A program made the translations under genes and the position numbers. Below, piece after piece: positions 59,845-64,000 of a DNA stretch of 64,000 nucleotides. Each line of letters begins with the position of its first letter. The stretch's first letter is position 1. The notes beneath the pieces are model-generated. The model ran no database searches. It had not been told where the DNA came from and saw only the letters and a list, made by a program, of their open reading frames with translations. The DNA is from Arthrobacter sp. Soil736 (GTDB taxonomy: Bacteria; Actinomycetota; Actinomycetes; Actinomycetales; Micrococcaceae): the NCBI RefSeq assembly GCF_001428005.1, contig NZ_LMSB01000045.1, forward strand, positions 1-64,000, in the 5' to 3' direction.

Positions 59845-60624
59845 TTGACCTCCCATGCTGCTCCAGCACAGAGCCCGTTCAACCCGGACAAGCACCGGGT
59901 TGAGCGGGTGCTCTGTTTCGCAGCCCATCCGGACGACATCGACTTTGGCGCTGCCGGGACCATCGCCGCGTGGACGGCGGCCGGCGTCGAGGTGAGCTAC
60001 TGCATCATGACCGACGGCGATGCCGGCGGTTTCGATCCGGCCCACCGGGCCGAAATCATCGCCATGAGGGCCGCAGAGCAGGAGCGTGCCGCCGCTCTCG
60101 TCGGCGTCACCGACATCCACTACCTCCATGAGCGGGACGGGTTCCTGGAACCGAACCACCAGGTGATGTGGGGAGTGGTGAAGCTGATCCGAGAAATCCG
60201 CCCCGACGTCGTGCTTTCCATGCATCCGGAACGCAACTGGAACCGCATCCAGAAGAGCCACCCGGACCACCTGGCGGTCGGGGAAGCGGTGACCCGGGCC
60301 GTCTACCCGGCCGTGGAAAACCCCTACGCGTATCCGGAGCTCGCCGAATCCGGCCTGCAGGCCTACAAAGTGCCGTGGCTGTGGCTCTATGCCGGGCCGG
60401 AGGAACGCGAAAACCACTTCATCGACGTCACGGAGCATGTGGACAGCAAGCTCGCGGCGATCCACGTCCATGTCAGCCAGCACCCCGACGTCGAGGCCAT
60501 GGAAGCAGCCGTGCGGAACGGAATGCGCGTGAACGCGCGGCGCGCGGGCTTCCCGGACGGGCGGAGCGCGGAGGCGTTCCACGTCGTAACAATCAACGGG
60601 CCGGGCACGATCGCCGGCTTCTAG
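59845..60624 (+). CDS. PIG-L family zinc deacetylase
   Basis: A 259-residue LmbE/PIG-L metal-dependent deacetylase. The zinc motif AHPDDIDFGAAGT is near residue 25, with MTDGDAGG and the downstream His in KSHPDHLAVGEA. Family members remove acetyl groups from N-acetylglucosaminyl conjugates, as in mycothiol synthesis (MshB) or mycothiol-conjugate recycling (Mca), so a detoxification role is likely. TTG at 59845 is the only start that keeps the conserved N-terminus; AAGGG is 8 bases upstream. It begins 5 bases after etfA. Confidence 0.85.
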   Translation: MTSHAAPAQSPFNPDKHRVERVLCFAAHPDDIDFGAAGTIAAWTAAGVEVSYCIMTDGDAGGFDPAHRAEIIAMRAAEQERAAALVGVTDIHYLHERDGFLEPNHQVMWGVVKLIREIRPDVVLSMHPERNWNRIQKSHPDHLAVGEAVTRAVYPAVENPYAYPELAESGLQAYKVPWLWLYAGPEERENHFIDVTEHVDSKLAAIHVHVSQHPDVEAMEAAVRNGMRVNARRAGFPDGRSAEAFHVVTINGPGTIAGF

Positions 60625-60626
60625 GA

Positions 60627-60655
60627 TTGCCTCAATGTAATGCCTGCCATATGCT
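60627..60655 (+). promoter_or_regulatory. Candidate promoter of gntK-gntP
   Basis: TTGCCT (-35, 60627-60632) and TATGCT (-10, 60650-60655) with 17 bases between. A second TTGCCTC at 60655-60661 makes a direct repeat with 60627-60633 and could be a regulator site. AT-rich DNA (TTTAAATCATATTTATT) follows up to the ribosome site. Confidence 0.45.
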
Positions 60656-60697
60656 TGCCTCTGTTTAAATCATATTTATTCAGGAAGGCAGACTTTG

Positions 60698-61237
60698 ATG
60701 GCGAAGACTGCACAGCAGCCGGTTCTGGTGATCATGGGCGTCTCAGGATCCGGAAAATCGACAGTGGCCGGCGTTGTTGCCGGCAGGCTCGGATGGGATC
60801 TCGCCGAAGGCGACGACCTGCACCCGGAGCGGAACGTGGCCAAGATGCAGGCGGGGGAGCCGCTGACCGACGAGGACCGGTGGCCCTGGCTGGAAACCAT
60901 TGCGGACTGGATCCGGCAACACACCGAATCAGGGACTCCGGGCGTCATTACATGCTCGGCACTTAAGAAGCGGTACCGCGACATTCTTCGCGGCGAGAAC
61001 GTGGTGTTCGTTTTTCTCCAGGGCAGCAAGGACAATATCTCGGGCAGGCTTGCCTCCCGGCACGGACACTTCATGCCTCCGGCCCTGCTCGAATCGCAGT
61101 TCGAGGCACTGGAAGAGCCCACCGAGGATGAGAACTACATCTCCCTGTGCGTCTCTGCCACTCCGGCCGAAGAGGCCCAGGAAATCATTGAACGACTGAA
61201 TCTCGCAGCCGCCACCGCCGCTCCGGATCAGAACTAG
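60698..61237 (+). CDS. gntK: Gluconokinase GntK
   Basis: A 179-residue kinase that phosphorylates gluconate to 6-phosphogluconate for the pentose phosphate pathway. The P-loop GVSGSGKST is at 14-22; WDLAEGDDLHPERNVAKMQAG holds the substrate-binding Asp and His; CSALKKRYRDILR and ASRHGHFMP are characteristic. ATG 60698 has AGGAAGG 9 bases upstream; an adjacent TTG at 60695 is a less likely start. The permease gene begins 9 bases after the stop. Confidence 0.94.
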   Translation: MAKTAQQPVLVIMGVSGSGKSTVAGVVAGRLGWDLAEGDDLHPERNVAKMQAGEPLTDEDRWPWLETIADWIRQHTESGTPGVITCSALKKRYRDILRGENVVFVFLQGSKDNISGRLASRHGHFMPPALLESQFEALEEPTEDENYISLCVSATPAEEAQEIIERLNLAAATAAPDQN

Positions 61238-61246
61238 GAATTCATC

Positions 61247-62659
61247 TTGAACTCTCGCATTGCAACGCAGCTTCCTGCTGCCGTCGAAGGCTGGACAGGC
61301 CACGACACCCAGCTGCTGGTCGTGGCTGGCCTCGGCATTGCCCTCATCGTGGTGCTGATCGCCAAGCTCAAGCTGCACCCGTTCCTCGCGCTCGTGCTGG
61401 GCTCGGCCTTCGTGGGCCTGGCATCCGGCGTGGAACTGCCCAAGATCATCACCAACTTCGAAGAAGGGGTGGGCGGCGTCCTCAAGGAGGTCGGGCTGCT
61501 GATCGCCCTGGGCGCCATGCTGGGCAAGCTCCTGGCAGACTCCGGCGGGGCCAACCGGGTGGTGGACACCCTGCTCGAGAAGGCAAGCGGCAACAAGGTG
61601 GTCTGGTCCATCACGCTCGTGGCCGTGATCATCGGGTTGCCGATGTTCTTCGAGATCGGCCTGGTGCTGCTGCTCCCCGTGGTGGTGCTGGTTACGCAGC
61701 GCTCCCGCATGCCCTTGATGCGCATTGCCATTCCCGCGCTGGCCGGCCTGTCCGTGCTCCATGGCCTCGTGCCTCCGCACCCGGGCCCGTTGATCGCCAT
61801 TAGCGCCGTCAAGGCCGAGCTTGGCACCACGCTGGCACTGGGCCTGCTGGTGGCCATTCCCACCGTCATCATCTGCGGGCCGCTGTTTTCCAGGCTGGCC
61901 GCCAAATGGGTGCCCGTCGGCGCGCCGGCGGTTGCAGGCGGCATCGACACGGAACACGGCGCGGACACGACCGGCGTCAAGCGCCAGCCCACGTTCCTCG
62001 TCACGCTGCTGACCATCATCTTCCCGGTCGTGCTGATGCTCGCCAAGGCGGTCGTGGACATCGTCTGGCCGGACGTCCAAACGGCGCCGCCGGTCCGGAT
62101 CTTCTTCGACTTCGCCGGCCAGCCACTCGTGGCCATGACCCTCGCAGTGCTCCTGGCCATCCTCACCTTCGGCTACGCCGTGGGCTTCACCGGAAACCGG
62201 ATCACGTCCAAGATCGGCGCGAGCCTCGGGCCCATCGCGGCCATCCTGCTCATTGTGGGCGCGGGCGGCGGCTTCAAGCAGACCCTGATCGGCGCGGGCG
62301 TAGGCGATGCCGTCAAGAAGTGGGCCGAAGGCACCAACATGTCGGTGCTGGTCCTCGGCTTCATCGTGGCCGTTGCGCTGCGGCTGGCCACCGGCTCCGC
62401 GACGGTGGCCACGGTCACGGCGGCCGGAATCGTCGCACCGCTGGCCGGCTCGCTGAGTCCCACCCACGCCGCACTGCTGGCACTGGCGATCGGCGCAGGG
62501 TCGCTGTTCCTCTCGCACGTCAACGACGCGGGGTTCTGGCTGGTCAAGGAGCTCTTCGGCCTGACCGTGGGCCAGACGTTCAAGACGTGGTCCGTCATGG
62601 AAACGCTGATCTCGGTGGTCGGCTTCGGCTTCGTGATGCTGTTGTCGCTGGTGATTTAG
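61247..62659 (+). CDS. gntP: Gluconate permease (GntP family)
   Basis: A 470-residue symporter with about 12-14 membrane helices; GAMLGKLLADSGGANRVVDTLLE, VPPHPGPLIAISAVKAELG and SHVNDAGFWLVKELFGLT are GntP signatures. It imports gluconate with protons and supplies GntK directly upstream. The TTG start at 61247 has AGGAA 6 bases before it. The operon ends here in a shared hairpin with the convergent MerR-type gene. Confidence 0.93.
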   Translation: MNSRIATQLPAAVEGWTGHDTQLLVVAGLGIALIVVLIAKLKLHPFLALVLGSAFVGLASGVELPKIITNFEEGVGGVLKEVGLLIALGAMLGKLLADSGGANRVVDTLLEKASGNKVVWSITLVAVIIGLPMFFEIGLVLLLPVVVLVTQRSRMPLMRIAIPALAGLSVLHGLVPPHPGPLIAISAVKAELGTTLALGLLVAIPTVIICGPLFSRLAAKWVPVGAPAVAGGIDTEHGADTTGVKRQPTFLVTLLTIIFPVVLMLAKAVVDIVWPDVQTAPPVRIFFDFAGQPLVAMTLAVLLAILTFGYAVGFTGNRITSKIGASLGPIAAILLIVGAGGGFKQTLIGAGVGDAVKKWAEGTNMSVLVLGFIVAVALRLATGSATVATVTAAGIVAPLAGSLSPTHAALLALAIGAGSLFLSHVNDAGFWLVKELFGLTVGQTFKTWSVMETLISVVGFGFVMLLSLVI

Positions 62660-62681
62660 CGGACGTGTAGCGTGCCGCCGT

Positions 62682-62707
62682 GCCTCAGCCCGCTGCCGGG
62701 CTGAGGC
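62682..62707. terminator. Bidirectional hairpin overlapping the end of the MerR-type gene
   Basis: An 11-bp perfect stem (GCCTCAGCCCG with CGGGCTGAGGC) and loop CTGC, between convergent gntP and the MerR-type gene. It contains the last codons and the TGA stop of the latter. No T-run on either strand. Confidence 0.65.
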
Positions 62708-63458
62708 GTGAAGCCGCGTAGACCTTGATTCCCTCCAGCAGGTAGGAGGCAAGGCCTGCGCGGCTTTTGTCGTAGAAGGCGGTGAACCGCGGGTCCTCGG
62801 CGTACATCCGGCCCAGGCCCACATAGCTCTGGGCATCGGGCGTCCAGCTCACGCAGATCCACCGGTAATGGCGTTCGACGGCGGCCTGCACCCGCGCGTC
62901 GTCGGCCGGGAGGCCGGCGTCGAGGCAGTCGGCGAGCTCCTGGTTGATCGCCTCGGCTTCAGCCAGAAAGTTACGCTTTTCGGCATCGCTCATTGCCGCG
63001 TGCCGGGCCTTGCTGTCCTCCACGGCCTTGTCGCCCCACCGCTGGCGGGCCTCGTCCTCGTACGGGTTGCTGTCGAAATCCTTGAATATGTCTTCGCCGG
63101 ACATGGCTTCTCCTTGCTCCAGTGCCGAAATGGTTGCTTCGACGGTCCGGGCCATCCGGTCCAGCCGGTCGCGTTCGGCCAGCAGCCACTTCCGGTGCAC
63201 GCCAAGTGCATCCAGCTGGTTAGTCTGGCCGTCCAGAACCTCGCCGATGGTTTCGAGCCCCAGGCCAAGTTCACGAAGAAGCAGGATCCGCTGCAGGCGC
63301 AACAGCTCGGTCCGCGTGTAATAGCGGTAGCCGTTGTGCCCCGTGTATGCGGGCGCCAGCAGCCCCAGCTGGTGATAGTGCCGCAGGGTCCTGGAAGAGA
63401 CCCTGCTCAGCTTCGCCAGTTCGGCGATGGACCAGCTGGGGACTTCTTCCTGCTTCAT
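62685..63458 (-). CDS. MerR family regulator with TipAS-type domain
   Basis: A 257-residue regulator. The MerR helix-turn-helix is at about 8-75 (SIAELAKLSRVSSRTLRHYHQLGLL, then YTRTELLRLQRILLLRELGL), followed by a coiled coil near 90-110 and a TipAS-like domain from about 135 (RWGDKAVEDSKARHAAMSDA). In TipA this domain binds thiopeptide antibiotics; here the ligand is unknown. No resistance or efflux gene lies beside it in the window. Its gene starts 41 bases from the end of the anti-sigma factor gene. Confidence 0.86.
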   Translation of the reverse strand: MKQEEVPSWSIAELAKLSRVSSRTLRHYHQLGLLAPAYTGHNGYRYYTRTELLRLQRILLLRELGLGLETIGEVLDGQTNQLDALGVHRKWLLAERDRLDRMARTVEATISALEQGEAMSGEDIFKDFDSNPYEDEARQRWGDKAVEDSKARHAAMSDAEKRNFLAEAEAINQELADCLDAGLPADDARVQAAVERHYRWICVSWTPDAQSYVGLGRMYAEDPRFTAFYDKSRAGLASYLLEGIKVYAASRLSPAAG

Positions 63459-63499
63459 GACTCCAGCGTAGAAGTTGACGTTACGTCAACGTCAAGTGT

Positions 63500-64000
63500 T
63501 CAGGCGTTAAGCGTCGCGGATGCCACCGTGGGAAGCGTGGGGGCTGTGGAACCGCCGGCGGGCTCCACGGTGATCCCGAGCGCGGCGGCCGAATGGATGC
63601 CCTTGACCACGGCGGGCTTCGACAATGCCTCCGCATCCATCAGGCCCTGCGACACAGGCGATGTGCCGTCCTTCGGAATGAGCCACATCTGGTACACCTT
63701 GCCCTCGGGAGGAGGCGGGACATCCTTCATGCGGACTACCAACGCGTCCTTCGACGGCGCTATGGACACTATGGCTGTCCCTCCGCCGCTGACCTCGACG
63801 GTGGCCTGGCGCACGTCCTGCGCCTGGAGCACCTGCGTCAGCGGATCGTTCTGGTTGGCCACATAAGCGCCGACCCCAACGCCTCCGAGCGCGATGACGG
63901 CAGCAGCCGCAACGCCGATCAGCCAGTTCCGCATGCCGGCGGACCGGCGTCGGACATCCCGGCGTTCACGGGCCGCGGAAAGCTGATCGGTCACGGGCGG
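63500..64000 (-). CDS. Anti-sigma factor, RskA-like C-terminal part (5' end beyond window)
   Basis: At least 164 residues of an RskA-type anti-sigma factor: a membrane helix (NWLIGVAAAAVIALGGVGVGAYV) and the extracytoplasmic RskA domain (VYQMWLIPKDGTSPVSQGL near its end). The cytoplasmic zinc-binding or sigma-binding domain should lie upstream, beyond base 64000; the frame is open to the window edge, so the GTG at 63994 is probably internal. It would hold an ECF sigma factor inactive until regulated proteolysis; that sigma gene is expected outside the window. Confidence 0.8.
   Translation of the reverse strand, partial: PPVTDQLSAARERRDVRRRSAGMRNWLIGVAAAAVIALGGVGVGAYVANQNDPLTQVLQAQDVRQATVEVSGGGTAIVSIAPSKDALVVRMKDVPPPPEGKVYQMWLIPKDGTSPVSQGLMDAEALSKPAVVKGIHSAAALGITVEPAGGSTAPTLPTVASATLNA

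Noticed and set aside
60929..62836. A 635-codon open frame antisense to gntK and gntP
   Set aside because: Gln/His/Arg/Gly-rich composition, a shadow of the permease codons.
1..64000. CRISPR array, insertion sequence or prophage
   Set aside because: No regularly spaced repeats, transposase, integrase or phage structural genes were seen; repeats found are short and local.

Overview
The window is a stretch of high-GC actinobacterial chromosome. Gene content and the protein sequences I recognise point to an Arthrobacter/Pseudarthrobacter-type member of the Micrococcaceae; this is an inference from family knowledge, not a database result. Coding density is high, many starts are GTG or TTG, several starts lack a Shine-Dalgarno (SD) sequence, and no prophage, insertion sequence or CRISPR array is visible. 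From memory, the gene order follows a block also known from Mycobacterium tuberculosis (rhlE, ferritin-like gene, DUF3107, tetR, moeZ, then adnAB, nudC, uvrD2, the DUF2342 protease, PDZ-Lon protease and UPF0182 gene). Here that block is interrupted by other modules.

Layout. 0.1-5.3 kb: orphan DNA methyltransferase, DEAD-box helicase with a long 5' leader, RNB ribonuclease, ferritin-like protein. 5.3-8.6 kb: thiamine genes, with thiE divergent from a TPP riboswitch that leads thiO-thiS-thiG. 8.7-11.9 kb: pterin dehydratase-glyoxalase fusion, membrane protein, DUF3107, TetR regulator and MoeZ. 12.0-15.0 kb: a large multicopper oxidase with an unusual domain order, plus a small exported protein. 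15.1-27.6 kb: the complete heme pathway from glutamyl-tRNA by the coproporphyrin route, with hemA divergent from hemE-hemY-(surface protein)-hemQ-hemH-hemC-hemD-hemB-(luciferase-like oxidoreductase)-hemL. 27.6-30.4 kb: metNIQ methionine importer. 30.7-44.4 kb: DNA repair and nucleotide genes (DnaQ-like exonuclease, alkyltransferase-like protein, AdnA, AdnB, a degenerate phosphotransferase, NudC, UvrD2, YgjP-like metallopeptidase). 44.5-50.4 kb: DUF2342 protease, PDZ-Lon protease, UPF0182 membrane protein. 50.7-51.0 kb: two identical initiator tRNA genes. 51.1-57.9 kb: cytochrome b-type membrane protein, wreck of a DNA photolyase gene, PspA, a TPM-domain surface protein, HtrA-like protease. 58-64 kb: EtfBA, PIG-L deacetylase, gluconate kinase and permease, a MerR/TipA-like regulator and the end of an anti-sigma factor gene.

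The heme genes can feed the cytochrome b protein and other hemoproteins. MoeZ and the Thi genes share sulfur-carrier chemistry. AdnAB, UvrD2, the exonuclease and the alkyltransferase-like protein form a repair neighbourhood. PspA, the TPM protein and HtrA suggest an envelope-stress neighbourhood. I found no clear new multi-gene system. The points most worth a second look are the apparently permuted multicopper oxidase, the phosphotransferase lacking its metal-binding Asp, the AdnA subunit lacking one expected iron-sulfur cysteine, the multiply deleted photolyase gene, and several precise palindromes and short tandem repeats.
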